This document shows, piece after piece, positions 53,937 through 64,000 of a DNA stretch of 64,000 bases. Source of the DNA: Polytrichum commune (lineage: Eukaryota; Streptophyta; Polytrichopsida; Polytrichales; Polytrichaceae); assembly GCA_950295325.1 (NCBI GenBank), contig OX485804.1, positions 19,592,001-19,656,000 of the forward strand, read 5' to 3'. Position 1 is the stretch's first letter. The number at the start of each line of letters is the position of its first letter. The notes under the pieces are model-generated. The model was not told where the DNA came from, ran no database searches, and saw only the letters and a list, made by a program, of their open reading frames with translations. Made by a program: the position numbers and the translations under genes.

Positions 53937-54988
53937 TAACCCGTCGGCGCTCCTTTTAAACAACCTATGGCCTATGACGACAAATTGTCTATTATTAATC
54001 CTCACCTTCCTTCTCTCTTCCTTTGTCCACTCACCGGGCAACTTGTAAGTTGTTAGAAACTCCACAATGCTTGAATACCATTCCGGTGTTGAAGTAACCA
54101 AGAAAAGGCTATCATCCACTAGCCTATCGTCCACCGGGTTCTCTCCTACGCTATCCGACAACCTAGACAAATGGTCCGCTTGTAAATGCATGCGACCGGG
54201 TTTGTATTCAACCGTATAATCGAATTCCCCTAACAACAAAACCCACCTAGCTAGCCTACCACTTAGCTCCGCTTTGTTAACTAGGTACTTAATGGCCATA
54301 TGATCAACGAAGAAAACTACCGGATTACACAACAAGTAATGCCTAAATTTTTTCACCGAGAACACCATTGCTAGGCATTCGCGTTCCGTGGTGGAATAAT
54401 TCCTCTCGGCCGACGTTAATTGTTTACTCGCGTAAGCGATCGGTTGATCTTTCTCCATATTTCCCGTCGGTTGACAAAGCGCGCTTCCCACGGCCACATT
54501 GCTCGCGTCACAATAAACATGAAAAGGTTTGTTCCAATCCGGTGGCCTTAAAATGGAATAAGTGCTCAACTTATCCCTTAACTCTTCAAAGGCCTTTTGA
54601 CACGCCTCCGTCCACTCAAACTTGACATCCTTTTTGAATAAGTGTGTGATGGGCACCGCGATCTTTGAAAAATTCGGAATGAGCTCCCGATACCACCCTA
54701 CATGCCCTAGTAACTTGGAGATCCCTTTGGAGTTGGTCGGAGTCGCCAATTCGCTTATAGCTATAATCTTGTCTGGATCCTTTCGCACTAACCACGTAAC
54801 CTAGTAACACTCCTTTATTGACTCCCAAGAACGTCTTATCCGGGTTTAAGGCCAACCTCATCTTCCTACACCTCACCAACGACTCTCTAACACAATGCAA
54901 GTGCTCACTCACATCGCTTTGAGTGCTAAAATCGTCAATGAATACGGTCATTGACTTATACAATAAGTCGGTAAAAATATACATCATC
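53937..54988 (-). pseudogene. Ty3/gypsy RT C-terminus and RNase H fragment
   Basis: Reads from the RT palm/thumb (FTDLLYKSMTVFIDDFS, with a diverged YxDD reading FIDD) through the RT connection (LGHVGWYRELIPNFS) into RNase H (FHVYCDASNVAVGSAL, ERNYSTTERECLAMVF, HLSRLSD). A small indel near 54,785 shifts the frame between VVSAKG and DPDKIIAI. The 5' part of pol is missing because the next LTR copy starts at 54,989. The 3' part continues at 51,097 beyond the solo LTR. Confidence 0.85.
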
Positions 54989-57356
54989 TGTGGTACTTTT
55001 GGGCCACCCCCTTTCGAGGGAGCCTAAAAGTATCACACAAGCCCTTCGGTGAAGGTAGCCTGCACTTGCAGGTGCCCAAGCCGAACCCGGATGATAGGTG
55101 TATAACGTGAGTAGTTAGATTTTTAAGGGAGATTAAATATGCGTCGTAGTACCTCCGGAGGTTGGGCCTTAGTTTTTTACTAGTGTGGCTCTAAACTCCA
55201 CTAACCAATTTCATATCTAGTTCTAACCTTAACCTACAACCTATTCTACGCGCAGACGCACCAGCCTTGAAACCAAGGCAATCCTAATTTGTGAATTGGC
55301 ATGGTTCTGATACATCCAACCGGATGTGACTCATACCACCCTAACTCAACGAACGGAATAACGACAATTTGATGGACCATTCAATTCTTCCTATTTCTTT
55401 ATTTAGTTCTATTTAGTTTTCTAAGTGGGAAAACTTGGCCTAAGTCCCACCCTTCACACAAATTCCTTCTTAATTACTTACTTTTGTTTGCACGTCCTAA
55501 CTCACTACATTAACATATTAGGCATCACCCCTTACCTGGTTGGTGCACCCCTTACCTCGGAACCTTCTAAGGCCTCGTGCAGGTCCTTTGAAGGTCGAGT
55601 AACATCTCAAACCCTTCGGACATCAATGGTTCGAAGGGTGGTGTCACTCTACCGAGTTAAGTTTCCGATTCGGGTCTCTTGCCAACAAGGGTTTACGATT
55701 TATTTTGTATGTTTTGATTATTAAATGTGTTTACACTGGATAGACCACGAAATGCAACTCAATGGGACCAAGGTGACGGGTAACCTGTACGTTCAACCTG
55801 TTGCGCAATCTTCATAAATTGGGGCCATTACTCCCAATCTATGGGGCCAACAACATAATAGTGGATTCGCAGGTCATTAACCCCACCTTTCCACCAACAA
55901 CATTCAGAGTGGTCGTGTCGGTGATTAATCCGACTTACCACACACGAAACTTGCTAATAAATGAAGCTACTACCACAAAACATACCAAGGGCCCCGAAAA
56001 CAATGGAGTTGGATATTCCTTTGGCGGTCAAGTGGTCAAGCCACTTGACCTTACGAAATAGGTGAGTGGGTTTATAGATGCGTACCTTAGCTGCGCTCCC
56101 TCCAACCTTAAATGGAAGGCTAGCGTTAGTAAATTTACCTCAATTCTCCTCGGTTGATTTGGGCTCGATGTAGGCCGAGCCGCTACCTCCTTCCTTGCTC
56201 CATTTCCCGAGCGTCGATCTTGCCTCCTTCTTTGTAACTAGTTTGGTAGTAAGCGCACCTTAGTTAACAATTAAAATATAAAATATTTATTCTGCATTGT
56301 AATTTAATCCTAAGCATAATATTTATACTTAGTGCACCTAATTATCTTTCCAATGATCTAAAAATCACTTAAATCGGATAAGAATTGCAAAAGTTATGAG
56401 GGTTGGAAGTGTGAGGTCGATTCAACCGACCCTTCCAACCCACCTATCTACCTTCTAACTTCAAAAATTCATAGCACATTCCTTACTACTTGGATCTAGG
56501 CTTTCCTTATACCATTGGACAGCTATGAACAAGCTCTAACTAGAAAAATTATGACATCAGCAGGTTAAGCTAATAAAAATTCAGCAGACTCCTTGTAACA
56601 CAACAGTCAATTAAAAAGGCTTAAACTATGTATCTCGCCTTCAACAATTCATATCTAATTCAAATCTTATTCAAATCAAACGTTCTATATGACCCTGGAG
56701 AGATATTAAAAATATGTATTTGATAAAAATATGTGATTAGAAAGGTAAGCCGAAGTGAACCCAGCAGATCCTCTGTAATGAAGCAGTCAACCAAAAGTTC
56801 TCAAACTATGTGTCCCATCTTGCACAATTCATATCTAATTCAAATCATGCTCAAATCAAATGTTCTAAGCCATTTTGGAAAGCTACACAAAAGTTATACT
56901 TGGGAAAAATATAACTTCTTGGAATTAAAATTCCTATTGGGCTCGCAGGTCTGATCCAGCAGCCGCTACCCACAAGACCACCTAGTTTTTTCTACTCCAT
57001 CTTTGGAAATCCATAACTAATTGTCATCTTAACCAAATTACAAATGGGAAATAGCTATGGATAGCTATATGAAATCTCTCTAAGAGAAAAATGATAAGTA
57101 TCTTGTTCTAGCTTCTGAACTAAGCTTTCAGGACATTGGCAGATGAGGTCTACAATGCCTCCACTCAAAACTCTACCATCCAACCTACCTCTACAAAAGA
57201 AGGAATAATTTTGTTCGTGTGTTAATAAACACACATTCTAACTAGGAGAGAGAGTAGAGGAGGTTCTCAAGCCTTTCTTTTAGGCCATTGAGAATGCATG
57301 CTAAAGGATTTTTTCCTAACTACATTGAAGCAGGGCTTCGCCCAAGCATTAGAGGA
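54989..57356 (-). mobile_element. Second copy of the same LTR, inverted, truncated by the CACTA element
   Basis: Starts TGTGGTACTTTTGGGCC, the exact reverse complement of the end of the 51,098-53,936 LTR, and stays highly similar for about 2.3 kb. The small open frames at 52,104-52,325 and 56,733-56,954 differ by only two residues. It stops at 57,356, where a CACTA terminus begins, so the remaining ~0.6 kb should lie beyond that element. It carries about 130 bp near 55,540-55,670 that the first copy lacks, bounded by a short repeat of CACCCCTTACCT. Confidence 0.8.
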
Positions 57357-57439
57357 CACTACAACAAATGAACGTTTATATGACTGGCCATATGACTTCT
57401 TTGAGTTTATAAAACATTCAAATACTTTTTGACTTCCTA

Positions 57440-58180
57440 GTCGTTTCAGGTTAGTCTAATAAGGCATAGTCAAATGTTACGCAGTCTAAAAAACATGGTG
57501 TTCATTAGACTATGGGTCGGGTATGTACATTAGACTATGCTTCTGAGCTTTAAATTAGACTATAGTCAGTCAATAAAACATTGCTACATTAGACTATATC
57601 TAGTCAATAAAACATTGATACATTAGACTACATCTAGTCACAAGTATCATGGCACATTAGACTACGGGTAGTCAAAACACATAGAGATATTATACTATGG
57701 GTAGTCAATAAAACACACATAAGTAGACTATGGATGGTCAAATAAACTACCGTGACGATTCAAATTGACAAACATTCTGAGACATAATAGACGACTCCTA
57801 GTCAATAAAACATAGCTTGTTGTGGCGTAGTTGACTACTTGGTGTATAGTAATTGACTATATTATGATAGGGTTTATTAGTAAAAAAGAACATGGTTTAT
57901 ATGATTATTTGACTATCGTTTGTATACGAATAGGTTAGTTGTAGTCAATTAAGACATGTTATAAGTATATTAATAGACAATATGTAGTGCATTACAACAT
58001 AATATATGATGTTGTACATAATTGACTAGTGCAAAGAACATCAACATCAAAGCATCTTGCAGTCAAGTATGAGCATATTGACTAAGAAAAAAATGGCATG
58101 TTGTGTCTTTTAAACCAATCAAACACATTCATGAGTCAATAAAACTTGCAACATGAGGCTAGGTAGGCAATAAAAATAAA
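57440..58180. repeat. CACTA subterminal repeat field (TTAGACTA / TAGTCAATAAAACAT)
   Basis: At least a dozen variants of ATTAGACTA, followed within 8-15 bp by TAGTCAATAAAACAT, occur between the terminus and the first gene, some inverted (TTGACTA). Subterminal arrays of this kind bind the TNPA protein in characterised En/Spm elements. The binding role here is inferred. Confidence 0.7.
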
Positions 58181-58253
58181 ATGTAGACCTTTACTATATA
58201 TAAAGTCATGACAATCTACAATGAGTTCTCTAGTCTCACAAAATATTGGTTAG

Positions 58254-61200
58254 TCAACCAAGAAGTACTAGATCTTCTTTTCTCCACAAAATTGGTACAA
58301 ATTGAGAATCCTTCATGCGTACTTGTGGAGGATTCCCTGCAAGGTTTTGATATTGCAATTTCACATCTGGTACCCACACTTTGTGTACCAGAACACTAAA
58401 ACATCCCTCGGGAATTTCATCTTCATTGTAGTTGTCACCTGGACAACCTGAAATTCGACCTTGCGCAACTAAACCAAAATTAGGATCCATTACGTCCACA
58501 TCTGCATTCCCCTTCCACTGCATACATCCACAAACAAATCACATGTTAGTCTCAAGTGACAATGATCTTGTTAAATGATAACCCACATTTAAAAGTAGTA
58601 ACATGAGACACATACATGCACACATATTTACATGATTGCATGATACACACATACACACAAATTCAGTCTTAAAAACATACTTGTAAAGAATGAACCAGTC
58701 AAGATGAATAACAAAAGGGCGCAACATCCTTCCAATGCATGTGGTTTGGTGAAATTCTTGCCTCCCCATCCAAGTCATGAGCTCCTGTGTACATTAGTAC
58801 ATCATCGTATCTATCTAATCCCAAAAGATAGCCCCATATTTTTTTGTTTAAATAACTCTTCTCAAACTCTGAGTCCCCCCACCTCTTAGGATGCACTACA
58901 TTACCGGAAGGAATACACACTGTCTCAAGAACATTGGAGTCTATAAGTATAGTGTTCTTCCTAGTAATTGCTATAGGTCCTTTGACCCGTTTGTACACAT
59001 TTTCCAAATCCTTCATAACCAACATGGTCTCCGGGTTCTCGGGGTGGGAAACTTTAGTTTGTACACAGTTTACCCTACTCCAAGTGAAAATTGGTCTCTC
59101 AGATATGCCCCGCAATAAAATATCCACAATCCCAGCCACCATATCACATGGAAGGGACGAGTAAAAAACAACCAAAAACTTGGACATACAATCTTTGATG
59201 AGTTGACTGCTTGACCACCGCAAAGCCACGACACTACCTTGAACCTTCTCATAATTCTCACACAGGCTTCCCAAATCCCTTCGTTCATCACCCAAAATCC
59301 TACAAAGAACATGTTCCAGCTCAAAAATCACCAAGAATTTTTTGGAAGAAGCGGACCTTGTTCGAATCATAGGGTGATGGGAGGAATCATCTTCTCTCAC
59401 CTCCTTCACAATTGCAGGCTTTGGAGGAGGTTGTGTAGTTTTTTTTTGGGTGGGCTCCGACTACCTCCTACTTTACTAGAACCTGCTTTGCCTTGTGTGG
59501 CTTTCTTTGAAGATTGTCCATTCCCGTTTTGTGTAGGGCTAACATTGTTGCTCACAACTTGTGGCGCATTTTTTTTTGCTGCTACAGCAAGGCCCAACAC
59601 AGCCATAGCCTCTGAAGCTTCCTGCACACATATTCCAACACAAAAGTATCTTAGCAAACATATCTTAGCTAGAGGGTCCCAGCAGAGCAGCTGCAGCCCC
59701 TGTATCACTACTGTAACTCTGTATTGCTACTGTAACTCTCTTGCTAATGTAACTCTCTTGCTAAAAGTTGCTACTGTAACTCTCTTGCTGTAACTCAGAT
59801 GTGCTTAAAGTTGCAACCAAAGTAAACAGATGCCGGGATAAAGTCTGAATGAAACACACACCGTAATAATAAGTTAGGTTGAAATTTGCATGTTCATGAA
59901 GGTTACTAGCTCAAAACATCTGATACCACTCTAGTTCAAAACATCAAAACACTCTAGTTCTACAACTGCTACTGTCACAGACATGGAAGGTAGAAGGTGT
60001 TACTTAGGGTCACATGTGATTTTAAATACATACAGAGCCAACCCCCACTTTAACCAAATACAGGTTTTTGCAAAACAGCATGCAACAAAGAGAAGTAATC
60101 AAATGAAACAAGACGACATTTAAACCTGAATAATTTGCCTGGAAAGGGTTCACTGACATGACCAATAGCTGCTACTTATAATGACAACAATTACAAATGA
60201 TTACTGATTATAGTTGCTGAAATTTCTATGCAAATTGCTTGGGGTAGCAAATTGATGTGTATACAATGGTGCTACTCAGATGATTACATAGACTAGGTGG
60301 GAATCTGCAGAGCAATATTGAGATTAATTTTGGCTCAACCACCTCAAGTAATCAACAATAGAAAATATATCAAACCACGACCTGAACCAAATGTGCAACC
60401 AACCAGATGCTTAGATCAAGTAATGAGAACTTCAGAACTTGCAAAGATTAATTACTCCTAATTGAATAACAACACCTTCTCAACAACATAACTATAAGAC
60501 TAAGGTACCCAACTGTCCGTCCTTCCAACTTTAACAACTTGATTTATGGGAAGATCATTGTCATATTAAAGAAGTTCTGCCTCATATTAACATATTAACT
60601 CAGATGTGCTTAAAGTTGCAACCAAAGTAAACAGATGCCGGGATAAAGTTTGAATGAAACACACCCCCAACAAAGCAGAACCATCAGCACACTTCGATAG
60701 AAAAATTCATTGAAATGCACCAATTTTGGCAACTCGCGATTCTTAGATTCACAAACACTACTCATTTTGACAGAAAGAAACTAAGCCTACATCTTACATT
60801 CCACAGCTTCAGAACAAGGCACCCCCTCTCTGTCTATCAAATCATTAAAGGACACTCCAACATGTAATTCAAACCCCCAACAAAACAGAACCATCATCAA
60901 CACACTCGGATACAAAATTCCCTCAGTACTTTAGATCCACAACCGCTACAATTCACAGGTTCAATTCAGAAACAAGACACTCTAGGCATGGGTAAGTCCA
61001 TCCATGCGCACTTTGGATACACAACAACATGTTTTAAACGTTGTTCCTTAATTCTGGCAACTTGATTTGTGGGAGGGAATTATTCTATCAAATAAGTTAT
61101 GCATGCAAGCCTATCTTGCAAGACCTCACCACCCATAGCAGGTGCTTTGGTGATTAAATATTGTGTGACAATCAATGGTTGAGCACAATTTTACATAAAA

Positions 61201-63869
61201 CTTTAGGTTTTTGACGACTGTCTGCCCAAGACCTATCTATCTGCCCTCCAACTTTGACAACTTGATATTTGAGACTCATAATGGAAAAAGTTTCTCATGT
61301 GAGCTATTCTGCAACATGTGTTGTTATTCGGAGTAAATAAGGGATAAGCATCATACACCTTCTCTCTTGCCTCTTGGTCCACTTGTTGGTTATCTTGGAC
61401 TTCAATGGCCCGGGCATCCACAGCCTTAGTAGGTGAGACAACAATAGTAGGTGGGTTAGGGGTTGCTGACTTTATGAAGGCAGCAAACATCGCGTGCATC
61501 TCATCCATTTTACTCTCCATTTTTGAGATCCTTCCTTCTAATGCTAGAGCTGTAGGGTCATGAGCATATCCCGAAACCATATTTGAGGCTCCTCCACCTC
61601 CACCAACCCCTGAATTTACCTCCTGCAAGTCATCAAACGTCTTAGACAAACAACTGAGAATGGTTCGGTGAGTGAGTTCATCCACTAGCAGTACTAAGTG
61701 CATAAAAGAAACGGTGTAGTTTCTATAGCTTCCGAGAATCAAGAAAAATATGTATAAAAAGGATCAGTTGGTGACGACGGAGAGCATCATCATCTACATG
61801 TCAAACAATCTACAATGCCTTCATATTGAAGGATGCAAGCAAACTGGATGATCATGCATCAAGGCAAAGAAGAACGATCGATACCAACCAATGCAACCAT
61901 GACTGCCTCCCTGCAGTCAAATCCCTCTCTTTTTCCACACCGATATAGACTTCATAGCTAACCTCCCCCGCCCCAATTCCCATCACCCGGGTCCTATAAC
62001 AACCAAAAAAACTCAACTACCAAAGTTTCATCGCACACAAATCATCTCAGATGTACAGTTTCGCAAGCAAAATTCAGTCTGCTTTCCCCTTGGAGTCGCC
62101 GCTGTAAAAGTATATCCTGTAAAAGTATATCCTATACTTGCAAAAATTAGAGAAGATTGGCATGCGCCAGCCTGACATACTAACCTCCCTCCCCGGCCTG
62201 CAATTCCCATCACCAACCTTGGAAAACTGTACAACTAACGTTTAAGTGTGCGAATGAATTCACAAAAATTTCCCCTTGAAATGCCACAAATATTAGACGA
62301 GTTACTGCATCATACTAGTGACCGACCCAGAATTGCAAATCTCACCTGACGTCTTAGTAACCATTTAAAACCCATCTACTCATTACCCATCTACTGAAAT
62401 TGTCTGACTGTTACAAGTGCAAAGAAGTTAACTTAGTGTAAACATGTCCCCCTGTCTAGTTTTTGACCAGTTGACAAACTAACTACTAGCAGAAGCTTGA
62501 TCAAAATTGGAAATGACCAATTCTCCCACTTACCTGGTACTGAATAGTTTTGTACAGCACTTAGTCAGTAGATACGATTAATCAGCACTTAGTCTAATTA
62601 GCAAAGCAATTACATTTCATAACTAAAGATATAGGCCAGGTCTACATGGCGTGTTGAATTGATTCCAAACTTACACCCACAACAAGATGCAATTGACAAA
62701 GAATACAACAAGATGCAAGAGAAAAGAATTGAACCCGCAAGATTGTAGAGATCCCTGAGGCAGTTGTTTTCTGTTTTTTGGTTGCCCTCAACCTCTTCAT
62801 TTCATCATTCACTTCGTCATTTGTTGGTATCCTGCCAAGCTCCTCCTCCTACAATGTCACAAAATTAGAAGTATTGTCCAAATAAAAATGTTCAACAAAT
62901 TATTCAACAAATTATAATACATAATCCCTCTCACATACCAAACGCTCTCGAATGGATTCTTCTCCACGAGCTGATGATGTCTGATTGCATAACCGTACAG
63001 TCTTCAACCTCTCAGCCTTAGCTATTTTGTCTGGATTTTTGATCAAAAGCTTCATGTTCTCCCAATGCTCTGGAGTGCAGGTCTTCGGCCTCTCCTTATT
63101 AGCCTCAATGCGATTCTTTAGGAGATGTCGCTTGTTCTTCAAAATCTGCTTCAAATGCTTCTCAAATGCATGATCATGGAGCTTGTAGTCTACATACTCC
63201 CATGCCTCATCCAGTCGACGCCTGATGGCTTCAATTGCAGTCTGAGGTTGTTTGTTCAAGTCAACGATGCTGCAATCCAATGCATGGGAATACCTCCGAA
63301 GTGCCGATCCCCACAAATACAACCTAGAACCTGTGGGGAATCCTTTAACATCACATTTCACCCAATATGGTTTTTGCCCTGCTTGTTTCCGTAGGATTGC
63401 TTCAGATCGTGCATCTGCTGCAATTTTTCGCCTCCGATTTCTCAACCTAACAATTTGTTCTGCTGATGACTCCCCAGGTATGCGAATTCTAAAATCAGAG
63501 TCCTCGTCATGGCCAAATTGAATGTTTGGTATGGTTGGTGCAGGTATGGCTGGAGCTGGTGCCTACAAAAATCAAGCACTCAATAAGGACTCAATAAGAA
63601 CTCAATAAGAACTCAATTTCAAATTGAGAAGCACTCATCCTCTGCTTTATAAATTGGCTACAAAAGAATATAGAAACATACCTGATTTAATAACCCGGCC
63701 AACAAGGCTCCTAGGACATTGCCTTGAGCGTGGCCAACACTAGGGTATGCTATATGTTGGGGTGCAGGTTGTTGTCCCAATGCTTGAAGTAGATAGGACA
63801 ATTGTGGATTTTGCAGATTCTGAAGTTGATGGACGGGCATAAGTTGTGGGGGAGGCTACACTTGCTGCA
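58254..63869 (-). pseudogene. CACTA gene joining a Transposase_24-like region to an FCP1/NIF-like region
   Basis: I read minus-strand exons at about 63,869-63,682, 63,562-62,939, 62,848-62,735, 61,622-61,359, 59,621 to about 58,700, and 58,520-58,254. Most join in phase 0. Exon 2 holds WVKCDVKGFPTGSRLYLWG and a basic helical region (NKRHLLKNRIEANKERP, TPEHWENMKLLI); exon 3 has LGRIPTNDEVNDEM. Together these resemble plant Transposase_24/TNPA-like proteins. Exon 4 is a short coiled coil (LEGRISKMESKMDEMHAMF). Exon 5 resembles FCP1/NIF phosphatases: KKFLVIFELEHVLC at the DxDxT position, ILIDSN at the DD position, and SGNVVHPKRW. The catalytic aspartates are replaced. Lesions: TAG at about 63,857, a frame change at the A9 run near 59,440-59,448, and another near 58,715. 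Confidence 0.6.
59709..61358 (-). other. Large intron of the CACTA gene, with internal repeats
   Basis: No coding signal between the exons at 61,359 and 59,621. It contains a direct repeat of about 70 bp (59,794-59,862 and 60,599-60,667, sharing AACTCAGATGTGCTTAAAGT) and several copies of TGTAACTCTCTTGCT (59,715-59,790). It may hold remnants of other subterminal or inserted sequence. Confidence 0.5.
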
Positions 63870-64000
63870 TCTACTCAAACATAAGCAATTAGTCACCAAG
63901 AACACTCATACATACAAGCTTAATTTCAGATGATCATACTTTCAGGTATCCACTCAAGTCAGAAGAGCATTACAATAACAAGGTGAAATAAGAAACACCA

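Larger units (their letters stand above)
57357..64000 (-). mobile_element. CACTA (En/Spm) transposon, one end, continues past the window
   Basis: The terminus CACTACAACAAATG at 57,357 fits the CACTAC ends of En/Spm elements. It is followed by a dense field of subterminal repeats and then a minus-strand multi-exon gene with a Transposase_24-like region. The other terminus is outside the window, so the 3-bp target duplication (expected GGA) cannot be checked. Confidence 0.75.

Noticed and set aside
57440-58180. CRISPR-like array
   Set aside because: Units vary in length, spacing and orientation, and the sequence is eukaryotic; they are CACTA subterminal repeats.

Overview
This is nuclear DNA of a plant-type eukaryote: intron-split genes, an AT-rich background, nested plant-type transposable elements and a nuclear gene for a plastid ribosomal protein. 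The fusion of a protein kinase to an NBS-LRR receptor is a class known mainly from mosses. Together with a membrane-anchored plant hexokinase, it makes a moss or another seed-free streptophyte the best guess. The species cannot be named from the sequence alone.

Host genes. A three-exon gene for plastid ribosomal protein uS10 lies on the minus strand (9.0-10.2 kb). A complete nine-exon hexokinase (526 aa) lies on the plus strand (13.2-17.8 kb). A kinase-NBS-LRR receptor gene lies on the plus strand (30.25-34.3 kb); one extra base breaks it inside its LRR array, and decayed LRR units follow its stop. Two exons of a TRM11-like tRNA methyltransferase lie on the minus strand (35.4-36.6 kb) and look truncated. 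Long stretches between these (2-9, 10.6-13, 18.2-23.5, 25.7-30.2 and 37-39 kb) show no gene I can support. They hold small inverted-repeat elements and dispersed repeats.

Mobile DNA. A 2.1-kb element with about 42-bp terminal inverted repeats and a perfect 8-bp target duplication (23.5-25.6 kb) carries an unfamiliar gene. A nearly intact non-LTR retrotransposon (39.1-46.9 kb) encodes, in order, a 2A-like NPGP peptide, an APE endonuclease, a reverse transcriptase, a chromodomain-like stretch, a methyltransferase-like stretch, RNase H, and a CCHC plus restriction-like endonuclease. That is a dual-endonuclease layout like the Dualen/RandI clade described from green algae. It is broken by one frameshift and two in-frame stops. 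From 49.9 kb onward there is a nest: a minus-strand Ty3/gypsy pol gene is split by a 2.84-kb solo LTR with a 5-bp target duplication. A second copy of that LTR lies in the opposite orientation and is cut at 57,357 by the end of a CACTA (En/Spm) element that runs off the window. The CACTA element carries subterminal repeats and a multi-exon minus-strand gene that appears to join a Transposase_24-like region to an FCP1/NIF-phosphatase-like region lacking its catalytic aspartates.

How they relate. The host genes are unrelated single loci. The right half of the window is best read as successive insertions: gypsy first, then the LTRs, then CACTA. Exon boundaries were placed by eye from GT/AG sites, reading phase and family similarity; no alignment or database search was run.
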